DNA of 64,000 nucleotides from Anoxybacterium sp963668245 (GTDB lineage Bacteria; Bacillota; Clostridia; Peptostreptococcales; Anaerovoracaceae), in the NCBI GenBank assembly GCA_963668245.2, contig OY764195.2, forward strand, positions 2,790,001-2,854,000, in the 5' to 3' direction. A program made the translations under genes and the position numbers. The notes under the pieces were generated by a model that had not been told where the DNA came from, did not search any database, and worked only from the letters and a program-made list of their open reading frames with translations. Numbering within the stretch: position 1 is the first letter of the stretch; every line of letters begins with the position of its first letter. Below are positions 9,114 to 17,252 of the stretch, in pieces.

Positions 9114-9803
9114 ATGAGATATTCTTCATCAGATCTAAGTAACTTAGCGAATGTAACAAAAAAAACATTAAGGCACTATGATAAGCTTAACATTCTATCT
9201 CCTTCAGTTATTGATGCTAATGGATACTGGTACTATAAAGAACAGGATCTGGACAAGCTCCAACTGATTAAGAATCTACAAACAATGGGTTTTTCTTTGC
9301 AGGAAATCAAATCCAACTTAGATACAGATTGTCAACTCCTCAGAGATCAACTCCCTGAAAAGATGGCCTATATCAACGAACAACTCCTCCAGCTGGAGAT
9401 ATCCAAAAGACTTATCACAAAAATAGACACCCGTTCAGAACTCAGTGTCTATGAAGCCATTAAAATCAGTATAGATGAAGAGCATATGATCTGGTACAAA
9501 GAAAACCTATCTGAGGATCAATATCTATTGGTTGAAGGTATGATGAGTATGCCAGAAAGCATAAAAGATCATGATAAATTGATAGAAATATTGAAATCTA
9601 CAAAACCACTTATTAAGAAACAAGAGAAAGCTCAATTAATTGAAAAAAAACAAATTATAATCGAACTTTTTAAAAAATATGGTCTTTCTGACACTACAAT
9701 CAATTTGTTGACGGAGGCATGCCTTAAATCAAATCTCGAGGGACCTTTATCCCAACGAATACTAACGGTCAAAGAAGTGCTATATTTGCTTGATTTATTC
9801 TAA
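9114..9803 (+). CDS. MerR family regulator (MerR2)
   Basis: A 229-residue MerR protein. The winged helix is at residues 2-30 (SSDLSNLANVTKKTLRHYDK) and the C-terminal domain is helical with no metal-binding cysteines. I start it at ATG 9114, with GGAGG at 9100-9104; the earlier in-frame ATG at 9075 lies within the operator. It is paralogous to MerR1 and divergent from the 4Fe-4S membrane protein, sharing a MerR-type promoter box with it. An IS66 remnant begins two bases after its stop codon. Confidence 0.88.
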   Translation: MRYSSSDLSNLANVTKKTLRHYDKLNILSPSVIDANGYWYYKEQDLDKLQLIKNLQTMGFSLQEIKSNLDTDCQLLRDQLPEKMAYINEQLLQLEISKRLITKIDTRSELSVYEAIKISIDEEHMIWYKENLSEDQYLLVEGMMSMPESIKDHDKLIEILKSTKPLIKKQEKAQLIEKKQIIIELFKKYGLSDTTINLLTEACLKSNLEGPLSQRILTVKEVLYLLDLF

Positions 9804-9804
9804 T

Positions 9805-10065
9805 GTAGGCGTCAAATAAGACGCACATTGAACCGAAACCTAAATCATGAAAAAATGCTCTTGAGCTAGCACGGCGATAGTGTAAACGAAAGGAGCATTG
9901 TTTATGAATCAAAGAGGAAAAGAAGAGCGGCGGCAGCGGTGGATAGCCAGAATTTGTGTTCTGGAGGAAAGCGGCCTGACACAGGAAGATTGGTGCAAAC
10001 AGCCAACATTCCTTACAGTGTCTGTTACGGCAACATTATTCCTTTTGATGCTAAATACGTCTTAA
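9805..10065 (+). mobile_element. IS66 left-end remnant with truncated tnpA
   Basis: GTAGGCGTC at 9805 resembles IS66 termini, which begin with GTA. ATG 9904, with GGAG upstream, starts a 53-residue reading frame whose first 33 residues are the start of an IS66 TnpA accessory protein (WIARICVLEESGLTQEDWCK). After about 10005 the frame continues into unrelated sequence and stops at 10065. The rest of the element is missing, so it is an inactive relic. Confidence 0.6.
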
Positions 10066-10087
10066 TCGAAGCATATGCGGATCATTT

Positions 10088-10270
10088 TCACATCCCATCT
10101 TTACAAGAGAGGCCAGGATTTGAGTCCTTAAGACGGTTTATTACTAATTGTATTTTAGAATCAGCAATTGCTAACGATGGTTCAATCTTTTTCTCCAGCA
10201 ACTGAGTTTGCACAGCAAAACTCAACCATGAGGTATCTTCCAGTAGCCAATCAATTACTCTTGTATCCAC
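10088..10270 (-). pseudogene. N-terminal fragment, possibly alpha/alpha-toroid (prenyltransferase-like) protein
   Basis: A 60-residue frame opens at GTG 10270, which overlaps the TAG stop of the upstream gene (TAGTG), so it was once the second gene of an operon. The start VIDWLLEDTSWLSFAVQTQL resembles the beginning of squalene cyclase/prenyltransferase-like toroid proteins. The frame ends at 10088 next to the IS66 relic, far short of a complete protein. The family call is tentative. Confidence 0.4.
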
Positions 10271-10917
10271 TACTTATCACTCTCAAATCTTGTTAATAAA
10301 ATAGCGAAGTCAATACAAAATTGCATATCTTTAGCTCCTAATCTCGCTTTATAATATTGCTTTACCTCGTTGACCGCATTCACTCTCACTAGCATATCCT
10401 CTGCTTTCGCATTAGCAACATCCATTGCTGACCTATATCCCGCCTCATAAAATGCTCTAGCTGCAGCAACTCCAACCCCATTGATCCGAACAAGATCACA
10501 TAAACAATAGAGCATGTCTATTCTCCGTTCATTATCATCTTCCAAGTGACAATTTTCAAAGTAATCTTTTGATGTTATCAATTTTTGACTTTCAAATATT
10601 TCAACTAAATTATTATCTATATCCGGGAAACTTTTCATTTCTACTGACTTTTGTTCAAGTGAGCCAATTTCTCTTCTTAGAATAGTAAGGTATTCTTCAG
10701 ATATATTAGTGTTCTCGGAAAAAAACTTAAGTTTGGTCGAAGTGGCTAATGCTTTTTTCAAATCTAAAACATTATGTACACCAAGATTTAAAATAGCATT
10801 AAACCTCTCTTCTATATTCTCCAACAAAATTATACGACCGGGCAAAAGGGCCTTTTTAAGAAGCAAATCCTTATACTCATACATCGATATCTTCGCTAAG
10901 TCTAATGAATATCTCAT
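10270..10917 (-). CDS. DUF4332-like helix-hairpin-helix protein
   Basis: A 215-residue protein from ATG 10917. The middle has a helical pattern common to DUF4332 proteins (LTILRREI near residue 85) and the C-terminal third has a helix-hairpin-helix motif (LVRINGVGVAAARAFYEAGY), usually a non-specific DNA-binding or protein-binding element. A TTG at 10935 is an alternative start; neither start has a strong ribosome-binding site, and a hairpin at 10927-10963 lies over the region. The partner gene downstream is truncated. Its cellular role is unknown. Confidence 0.7.
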   Translation of the reverse strand: MRYSLDLAKISMYEYKDLLLKKALLPGRIILLENIEERFNAILNLGVHNVLDLKKALATSTKLKFFSENTNISEEYLTILRREIGSLEQKSVEMKSFPDIDNNLVEIFESQKLITSKDYFENCHLEDDNERRIDMLYCLCDLVRINGVGVAAARAFYEAGYRSAMDVANAKAEDMLVRVNAVNEVKQYYKARLGAKDMQFCIDFAILLTRFESDK

Positions 10918-10926
10918 TTCACACGT

Positions 10927-10963
10927 ATAATCCAATTGTCTTATTTTTAGGTTATTGGATTAT
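10927..10963. other. Inverted repeat over the start region of the DUF4332-like gene
   Basis: ATAATCCAAT (10927-10936) and ATTGGATTAT (10954-10963) are perfect 10-bp arms with a 17-bp loop. On the plus strand the second arm runs into T6, like a terminator pointing away from the gene. The remaining intergenic sequence to 11098 shows only a small hairpin near 10992-11011. Confidence 0.4.
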
Positions 10964-11098
10964 TTTTTCTCCTTTCTTCCTATCTGGTTGTACCGCCAAA
11001 TTCATTCTGGCGATATAGTATATCTGCACTGTGGATTTGCATCTATTTTACTATAGCTCAGACTATTTCGAGGTGATTCAGACCACAGTTTCCTATAA

Positions 11099-11511
11099 TG
11101 TACACGCTTGTCAAGACACAAATTTAGAAATTCTTAGTTATGAACTCCTTTCGTGATTTAAACTGCATTTGCCGCGTCTCCAAAGTAGATTTCGGCAGGG
11201 GTCTGGTAATTATAGCTCTGATGGCCTCTGTGGTAGTTGTAGGTATCAACATATTCCTTCTTGATTTTTTCGATGTCTTCACCATTTTTGTCAAAAACCA
11301 AGGACATATTACTGATAAAATCAGCTTTCCAGCGACTTAAAACAGGCTGCGCTACATCATACTTCCTTGAAATCTCTTCTAGAGTGGATTCCTCCCGCAG
11401 GATTTCCAAAACAATATTTGCTTTTTCTTGGGCTGCCCAAGTTCTTCTTATTCTACTCATAATACAATTATAACTTATTTCTAGGATTTTGTGTCCAACC
11501 CTATGTGAACA
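11099..11511 (-). mobile_element. 413-bp internally deleted IS3-family element
   Basis: The two ends form imperfect terminal inverted repeats of about 40 bp, each starting TGTNCAC and sharing GACACAAA and TAGAAAT. Between them lies a single fused frame made of the start of OrfA and the end of OrfB. The element is therefore a non-autonomous derivative that has kept both termini. I found no convincing target duplication. Confidence 0.65.
11158..11460 (-). pseudogene. Fused OrfA/OrfB transposase remnant (IS3 family)
   Basis: Of 100 residues, 1-52 are the OrfA helix-turn-helix (TLEEISRKYDVAQPVLSRWK) and about 66-100 are the extreme C-terminus of the OrfB integrase (YNYHRGHQSYNYQTPAEIYF). The whole DDE catalytic core is gone, yet the join is in frame. 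It could make a small DNA-binding protein able to bind the element ends, but cannot transpose alone. Confidence 0.75.
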
Positions 11512-11645
11512 TTATATTTTTTAGTGGCTCAAAATCCGAAGGAAAACCAGCATCTACCTACGTATCATTCCATTATTAGAGCAAAGGCAAAAACAATACA
11601 AGCCTTGAAATTTAGTGGATTTTATGGTAATATAATCTTAGATTT

Positions 11646-11690
11646 AAAGACAAAGGAACCCTTGAGCACACCAATGGTTCCTTTGTCTTT
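11646..11690 (-). terminator. Long perfect hairpin after the second SLH gene
   Basis: AAAGACAAAGGAACC (11646-11660) pairs perfectly with GGTTCCTTTGTCTTT (11676-11690) across a 15-base loop, 20 bp after the stop codon of the gene at 11710-16014. It lacks a strong U-tract but its 15-bp stem should end transcription or protect the 3' end. Confidence 0.6.
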
Positions 11691-11709
11691 ACAATATTTG
11701 CATGATTAC

Positions 11710-14700
11710 CTATTCATTAATTAAATTTGACTCTACCAGAAGATTCTTAATCGCCTGAGCCGCTTCTGCATACGTTAAGCTAGCTTTTGGTGCAATCGTC
11801 GTTGCTGTTGTACCGTTGAAAACATGGGCTGAAAGAACTTCTTTTATATACTCTGTTGCCCAACTTCCAACTTCTTGGTAGTCGATGTAGCTCTGGTATC
11901 TATCGGTATCAGCACCTACAAGATGCATGATTTTCATGGCTCTTTGATACATTACCATTGCTTCTTCTCTTGTTATTTGTTGATCGGGTCTTAAAGTGCC
12001 ATCCCGATATCCTGTTACGATACCAAACCTGTAAGCAATCAAAATTGCTAATACATTTTCATCCGAATCATTGATGTCGCTAAACTGATTCTCAATATTC
12101 AAATCTTCTCGATACACGCCTAAGGCTCTAACAATATACTCTGCAAAATCTGCTCTTGTAATCGCTTTATTAGGTTCAAAATCATTTGTATTTGTGAGAA
12201 CCAATCTAGATGCCATATCGTTTACGGCGTTCTCGCCCCAGTGTTTTTCAACCTGCTGCAGCTGAGTTGAATTGCTAATGAAGTAAGTCTCGGTTCCCAA
12301 ATAAAGACAATATACAATTGCGACATATTCTTTGTCTATTATGGATATTTGTGTAGGGGTCTGGTTCATTTTGCCCTTGTTATCTATAAATACAGCTGTT
12401 GAAATCTTTGTTGCATCAATTCCTTCAGGAACTTTAATTTTTTGTATTACATAATCGTTCATCTGATCCAGCTTCATACTCATTTTTCCATTGTTCAATG
12501 TGACGTCTACTGAACCCAGTGGTACTATCAGTTCTACACCTAGCGTATTAGACAATGCATCCAGTTCACGGTCTGTCTTTCCTGACATAGTTATGGTAAT
12601 ACTTACTTTCATTTCATTTGGCGTAATGGGATTTCCCTCATCATCTTTAAATGAATCCAAATTAAAATCTGAAGCCCTTAAAGCTGCCGTTCCGTTCGGA
12701 GTTTCGATTACAATATTAGATTCTTTGTCTATTAAAGTTTCGATTGTATCTCCACTTAGGTTAACAGTTATTTTCTCTGCGCTCTTTTTGATAGGCACAA
12801 TTATATCCGAACCCTTCTCATCATCCGCGACGATATCTTTCAGGGTGTCTCTTAATGTGATTTCAATTTCATTATCTGAGTTAGTATCAATTGTAACTGC
12901 TGGCGTTATTCTTGTATCGCCAACCAAAGCAATGATTTTTTTAGTCAGGGATGTAGAATGACTACTGGTACTCGACACAGGTGTGGTGTATACGATGGAG
13001 TAAACAGAGAATAAGTCTCCCGCAAAGGTCAGCGTGTGCAATGCACTATCATACGTTGCTGGAAGTACTGCCGTCACACCACCATGTACTCTAATGATCT
13101 GATAAGGGGCTTTATTTCTGAGTGCAACAGGAACATCCACAGTAATGGACAAACTTTTACCTGCTGGGGGCTGTACTAATTCATCAATCACATCACTTCC
13201 ACCACTACCGGTCACTGTTCTTAGCATATTAATGTCAAAATATGCTCCTACTTCACTACCACTTTGAATGGCACTTTGGATGAGTGCGGCATCCGCTGCA
13301 ACGTCCCCCGGATTTTTTTGATCGATTACTAGTTTTAAGATAACCTCACCGCCACCTAAAATAATTGCTGCATCCGTGACTGTAAACATCTCATCTAGAT
13401 TACTAGCTGCTACCGATGCGGTTCCATCCCCAACCTCAAGCAGAGTTTTTTGTTTTCCAGTTGGTATTTCTAAATTCTGTGTGGTTGCTGGCTCTTGAAT
13501 AATAATCGCTTTTGTTATAATCCCATCACCTTTTGTACCTACTAAACTATAGGTGCCATATGGGAGATTTGAAAAAGTAAATTCTCCTTGTGCATTGGTA
13601 ATTAAAGTATCACCGTACTGTGTGCCATTTGTACCACCCTTCATAACTCGAACAAATACATCTGCCAATGGATTTGTTCCATCCGTAACAGAACCACCTA
13701 AGTTTCCAGTGGAAGCGCCAGAATCGACGTCTGCTTCTCTTGTTATGGTAAGTGTATATGTTTTTTGAGTTGTATGATCAATAGCCGTTGTCACAATCAA
13801 TATATTATTTTCACCTTCTACCAAAGAAATAGGGTCAGAACTTTGTCCACTAATTACAAGGCTTCCGTTGACTATGATACTTCCCGACAGATCATCCAGT
13901 GTAGGCGTAACTGTTATCGTTGAAGTATTATATGCTACACTTGCCGCATAAGTTATTGTATTTTTCTCAAAATCGGGTGAAAGAACACCATTTGATACAC
14001 TGATATTACTTAAATTTGCATTTGCAATCCACTTTGCAAAAAATGTTATATTTGAAGTTCCCATCATGTAAGTACTTGTAGCAACTTTGTCCGTACCATT
14101 ACCATCTGCTTGGGTATTCCATCCAACAAAGCTATAGCCTGATTTAACTAGATTTCCTGTATTACCAAGAATCGTTGCATTTGCTCCTTGTTCATAATTA
14201 TTTCCATCTGTTGGAGCGGTACCACCTGTAGCTCCATTCATATCATAGGTAATCGAATACGTTGGAGCAGACGCCTTTATTACAAGGCTAATATCCTTCG
14301 TTTCACTCGTACCAGTGGCTTTACTTATCGTTGCTGTCAAAGTTGCAGTTTTGTCCCCTTCAACATTTGACGGTCTTGTTACTGTTACGGTATCTCCTGA
14401 TACAACTACGTTGTTGCCTATATCTGTCTTTTCTACCCAGCTGATTGTACTTCCGTTTGCTCCACTTAATGGCAGCGTAATATTTTGAGTCACGTTATCT
14501 TTGTCATCACTCCCACCGTAAGTGAAGTCTGTTGCATCCAAGGCTGCCTTGTCTGCTGCAATGGCGGTATTAGCTGCTGCGGCGGTTTCCTCTGCCACAG
14601 TGTATGCCTTAACAACAATGTCTATGTCCTTCGTTGCACTGGTTCCCCCAGCTTTGCTTATGGTTGCTGTCAAGGTTACTGTTTTGTCCCCTTCAGCACT

Positions 14701-16014
14701 TGATAGTCTAGTTACTGTTACGGCATCTCCTGATACAACTACATTGTTCCCTATATCTATCTTTTCTGCCCAGCTGATTGTACTTCCGTTTGCTCCACTT
14801 AATGGCAGCGTAATATTTTGAGTCACGTTATCTTTGTCATCACTTCCACCATAGGTGAAGTCCGTTGCATCTAGTGCTGCCTGATCTGTTGCGATTGCGG
14901 TATTTGGATCCACTTGAAGATAAGCAGGTACAGCAACACTATCTGTAGAAAAAGCTTTTAGATTAGGTAATTCTCCTGCAGGCTTTACCCAGTTTATATC
15001 AAAGTTAGAGAACCAAACACTCCAATTTTCAGCAAGATTAACAGCTTCTTTTGTCACACTCGCACCATTCTTGCTTGTAGCATCAGTGCTTACTATGGTA
15101 CTACCATTAACAAGCATCCCATCCCAGGCATAGGTGTTTGAACATGCATTATTATTAGCGATCCTTCCGTAAGATCCCCCAGTTGCAGTTAAACTTTGGT
15201 TCAGTGCCACAGCATTTGACACAATTCCCCCTTTCAAACCAACAATGCTCCCTACATTGTCATGTGCTGAAACATTCCCTAGATTAACGACATTGGTTAT
15301 CAATGTATTCCAGTCGTATTGTCCTACGATACCACCTACGTGATCCCAGCCAGACACCGTACCTATATTATAGCAATTGGATACTTGAGTAATTCTATAT
15401 CCACCAATGCCACCAATCGCATTTCCTGTTGCAGAAATATTACCTGTGTTATAGCTGTCTGATACTGCTGTAGCCGTTGAGTTGGTACCTCCTATGATAC
15501 CGCCTACGTTTGATCCCACATTTGTTATATTCACAGCATTGTGACATTTAGTAATTGTACTTCCACCCGTAGAAAATGCTACAATACCGCCTGTCGCTAC
15601 AGTCCCCCCTGATGTGACTTCCCCTGAAACGGTTAAACTCGTAATTGTCGCAGTATTAAGGTTACCAAAGAAACCATTATATTGTCGCGAGGTAGCAACA
15701 CTCATGTTATTGACACTGTTTCCTGCACCATTAAAGGTTCCGGCAAATCCATTTACCGGAGTCCACTCAGCACCGCTTAAATCAATATCTTGCGTTAATA
15801 AAATGGTTTGACCCGAATAATTTTTACCGTTATTCACGTTATAACAAAATTGTGCAAGTTCTGCGGCCGAGCTAATCGTACCACCGGCATCCCAAGTATT
15901 TGTGGTGGAGCCGATACCATCTAACCAATTAACCCCAGCGGCTTGAGCCGAAAGTGGCGTTGCTAAAGACATTACCAATATCAACGTCATTATCAAAGCT
16001 ATTCTTTTTTTCAT
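11710..16014 (-). CDS. Secreted SLH-domain surface protein with Ig-like and InlB repeats
   Basis: A 1434-residue protein from ATG 16014 (GGAGG 6 bases upstream); the frame stays open to 16167 but has no better start. Signal peptide 1-25 (ending SAQAA), GLUG-like region to about 365, two near-identical bacterial Ig-like domains (about 370-475 and 478-580, sharing ALDATDFTYGGSDDKDN), a Listeria-Bacteroides/InlB B-repeat near 585-660, a cadherin-like domain at about 665-760, a carboxypeptidase-regulatory-like domain near 770-860, and three SLH repeats at about 1258-1434. The C-terminus is close to that of the SLH protein at 3945-7997. Probably a wall-anchored adhesin or carbohydrate-binding protein. 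Confidence 0.88.
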   Translation of the reverse strand: MKKRIALIMTLILVMSLATPLSAQAAGVNWLDGIGSTTNTWDAGGTISSAAELAQFCYNVNNGKNYSGQTILLTQDIDLSGAEWTPVNGFAGTFNGAGNSVNNMSVATSRQYNGFFGNLNTATITSLTVSGEVTSGGTVATGGIVAFSTGGSTITKCHNAVNITNVGSNVGGIIGGTNSTATAVSDSYNTGNISATGNAIGGIGGYRITQVSNCYNIGTVSGWDHVGGIVGQYDWNTLITNVVNLGNVSAHDNVGSIVGLKGGIVSNAVALNQSLTATGGSYGRIANNNACSNTYAWDGMLVNGSTIVSTDATSKNGASVTKEAVNLAENWSVWFSNFDINWVKPAGELPNLKAFSTDSVAVPAYLQVDPNTAIATDQAALDATDFTYGGSDDKDNVTQNITLPLSGANGSTISWAEKIDIGNNVVVSGDAVTVTRLSSAEGDKTVTLTATISKAGGTSATKDIDIVVKAYTVAEETAAAANTAIAADKAALDATDFTYGGSDDKDNVTQNITLPLSGANGSTISWVEKTDIGNNVVVSGDTVTVTRPSNVEGDKTATLTATISKATGTSETKDISLVIKASAPTYSITYDMNGATGGTAPTDGNNYEQGANATILGNTGNLVKSGYSFVGWNTQADGNGTDKVATSTYMMGTSNITFFAKWIANANLSNISVSNGVLSPDFEKNTITYAASVAYNTSTITVTPTLDDLSGSIIVNGSLVISGQSSDPISLVEGENNILIVTTAIDHTTQKTYTLTITREADVDSGASTGNLGGSVTDGTNPLADVFVRVMKGGTNGTQYGDTLITNAQGEFTFSNLPYGTYSLVGTKGDGIITKAIIIQEPATTQNLEIPTGKQKTLLEVGDGTASVAASNLDEMFTVTDAAIILGGGEVILKLVIDQKNPGDVAADAALIQSAIQSGSEVGAYFDINMLRTVTGSGGSDVIDELVQPPAGKSLSITVDVPVALRNKAPYQIIRVHGGVTAVLPATYDSALHTLTFAGDLFSVYSIVYTTPVSSTSSHSTSLTKKIIALVGDTRITPAVTIDTNSDNEIEITLRDTLKDIVADDEKGSDIIVPIKKSAEKITVNLSGDTIETLIDKESNIVIETPNGTAALRASDFNLDSFKDDEGNPITPNEMKVSITITMSGKTDRELDALSNTLGVELIVPLGSVDVTLNNGKMSMKLDQMNDYVIQKIKVPEGIDATKISTAVFIDNKGKMNQTPTQISIIDKEYVAIVYCLYLGTETYFISNSTQLQQVEKHWGENAVNDMASRLVLTNTNDFEPNKAITRADFAEYIVRALGVYREDLNIENQFSDINDSDENVLAILIAYRFGIVTGYRDGTLRPDQQITREEAMVMYQRAMKIMHLVGADTDRYQSYIDYQEVGSWATEYIKEVLSAHVFNGTTATTIAPKASLTYAEAAQAIKNLLVESNLINE

Positions 16015-16249
16015 ATCAATGCCTCCGATTTCTATGTTTATATCACTACTAAATGAACGCTCCACACTCCACCCAACATAAAATTGTCCAGTTACATTAT
16101 GCTGGTAGATTTGTAGATTTCCCAATATAGCCGACAAGGGCATATTAAACTTCATTATACATTTCAAATCTCACCAAAATCTGACACAAGATGCCGATTG
16201 TTTGAGGTTGCTCGACAGAAGGTCTTTTCAAGGACTTTCCAACATAAAA

Positions 16250-16291
16250 AATACTGAGTTTCCGCTACCTTACAAGCAGATTCTCAGTATT
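16250..16291 (-). terminator. Rho-independent terminator of the first kinase/regulator operon
   Basis: In the minus direction AATACTGAG and CTCAGTATT pair (16283-16291 with 16250-16258) and are followed by T5, directly after the response-regulator stop codon at 16296. Confidence 0.8.
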
Positions 16292-16295
16292 ACCT

Positions 16296-17252
16296 TCAAG
16301 ATTCGATTCGTATATATATATTTCGTTTTAACCTAAAAGCTTCAAGTTTCTTTAAGTCTCCATTTATCCTCATTTTTTCTTTACAAAAGTCACTTAATTC
16401 CTCGGCTTTGTTTTCTGCATTACTCCGATAAACCATGGCCCATTCATAATCACGATCAAGAAATAGCTCACCTTTATATATTTCGAAAATTCTGTCGCAA
16501 ATGGTATCATCTAGCTTATGTTGTTTCATTTCTTTATAGCATTTTTCTAATTCATATAAATCACACCACATGTTTTCAATTGTTAGAGAATATATTCCCA
16601 ATTTATTATTTAACGCAGCTCGGATGCCTGCCTGTGACAATGCCGACTTAACACGATATATTGTGCTATAGAGTAATTGCTCACTTTTTTCGTTGCACGG
16701 TGATTCCGGCCAAAGGGTTTCAATAATCCGCCATTTTTCAATTCCCTTTTCTCCACTGATCATCAAAAGTGCAAACAATTCTTCTGCTTTTGCTGTTCGC
16801 CACTTTACTAAACTGACTCCCTCTTCATCACAGATTGAAATTGAACCTAAAAAACTGATGTATATCTTACCCGTGTTGCTAGGTGGAGCCTGAACACTTG
16901 TTTCAAGTCTTGAAATGGCCGTCTGAAGTTCTTTGTGACTTGGTGGCTTCATAATATAATGTATTGCATTCAATTTAAACGCCTCCACAGCATACTGGTC
17001 ATATGCCGTTAGAAAAACAATTCGGATCGTGTCATCTTTATTGAGAATCTCAGTTGCAAGCTCGATACCATTCATTCCAGGCATCTCAATGTCTAAAAAA
17101 ACCAAATCCGGCTTTGTCGACATAATATGATGCAGAGCTTCTTTTGGATTAAAGTACTCACCTATAACCTCAACATTCTTTTCTTCTATCAGCATATCTT
17201 TAATCATTTGCATGACCAAAGGCTCATCATCAACTAAAATTGTTCGAATCAT
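16296..17252 (-). CDS. Response regulator with SARP-like output domain
   Basis: A 318-residue protein. Residues 1-120 are a receiver domain (acidic DDE at 8-10, phospho-acceptor Asp in FLDIEMPG near 55, conserved Lys in IMKPPS near 102). Residues about 128-225 form an OmpR/SARP-type winged helix (WRTAKAEELFALLM, then WPESP) followed by a bacterial transcriptional activator-like helical tail. This receiver-SARP layout is common next to 7TM-type kinases in clostridia. It overlaps the kinase gene by 23 bp and so is cotranscribed with it. The SLH protein gene just downstream is a plausible target. Confidence 0.88.
   Translation of the reverse strand: MIRTILVDDEPLVMQMIKDMLIEEKNVEVIGEYFNPKEALHHIMSTKPDLVFLDIEMPGMNGIELATEILNKDDTIRIVFLTAYDQYAVEAFKLNAIHYIMKPPSHKELQTAISRLETSVQAPPSNTGKIYISFLGSISICDEEGVSLVKWRTAKAEELFALLMISGEKGIEKWRIIETLWPESPCNEKSEQLLYSTIYRVKSALSQAGIRAALNNKLGIYSLTIENMWCDLYELEKCYKEMKQHKLDDTICDRIFEIYKGELFLDRDYEWAMVYRSNAENKAEELSDFCKEKMRINGDLKKLEAFRLKRNIYIRIES

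Noticed and set aside
9939..10205. 88-codon plus-strand ORF
   Set aside because: It crosses the IS66 relic and the antisense of a minus-strand gene fragment; the true TnpA frame starts at 9904.
11524..11724. 66-codon plus-strand ORF
   Set aside because: It covers the long terminator hairpin of the SLH gene and the 3' end of that gene, and has no protein-like pattern.
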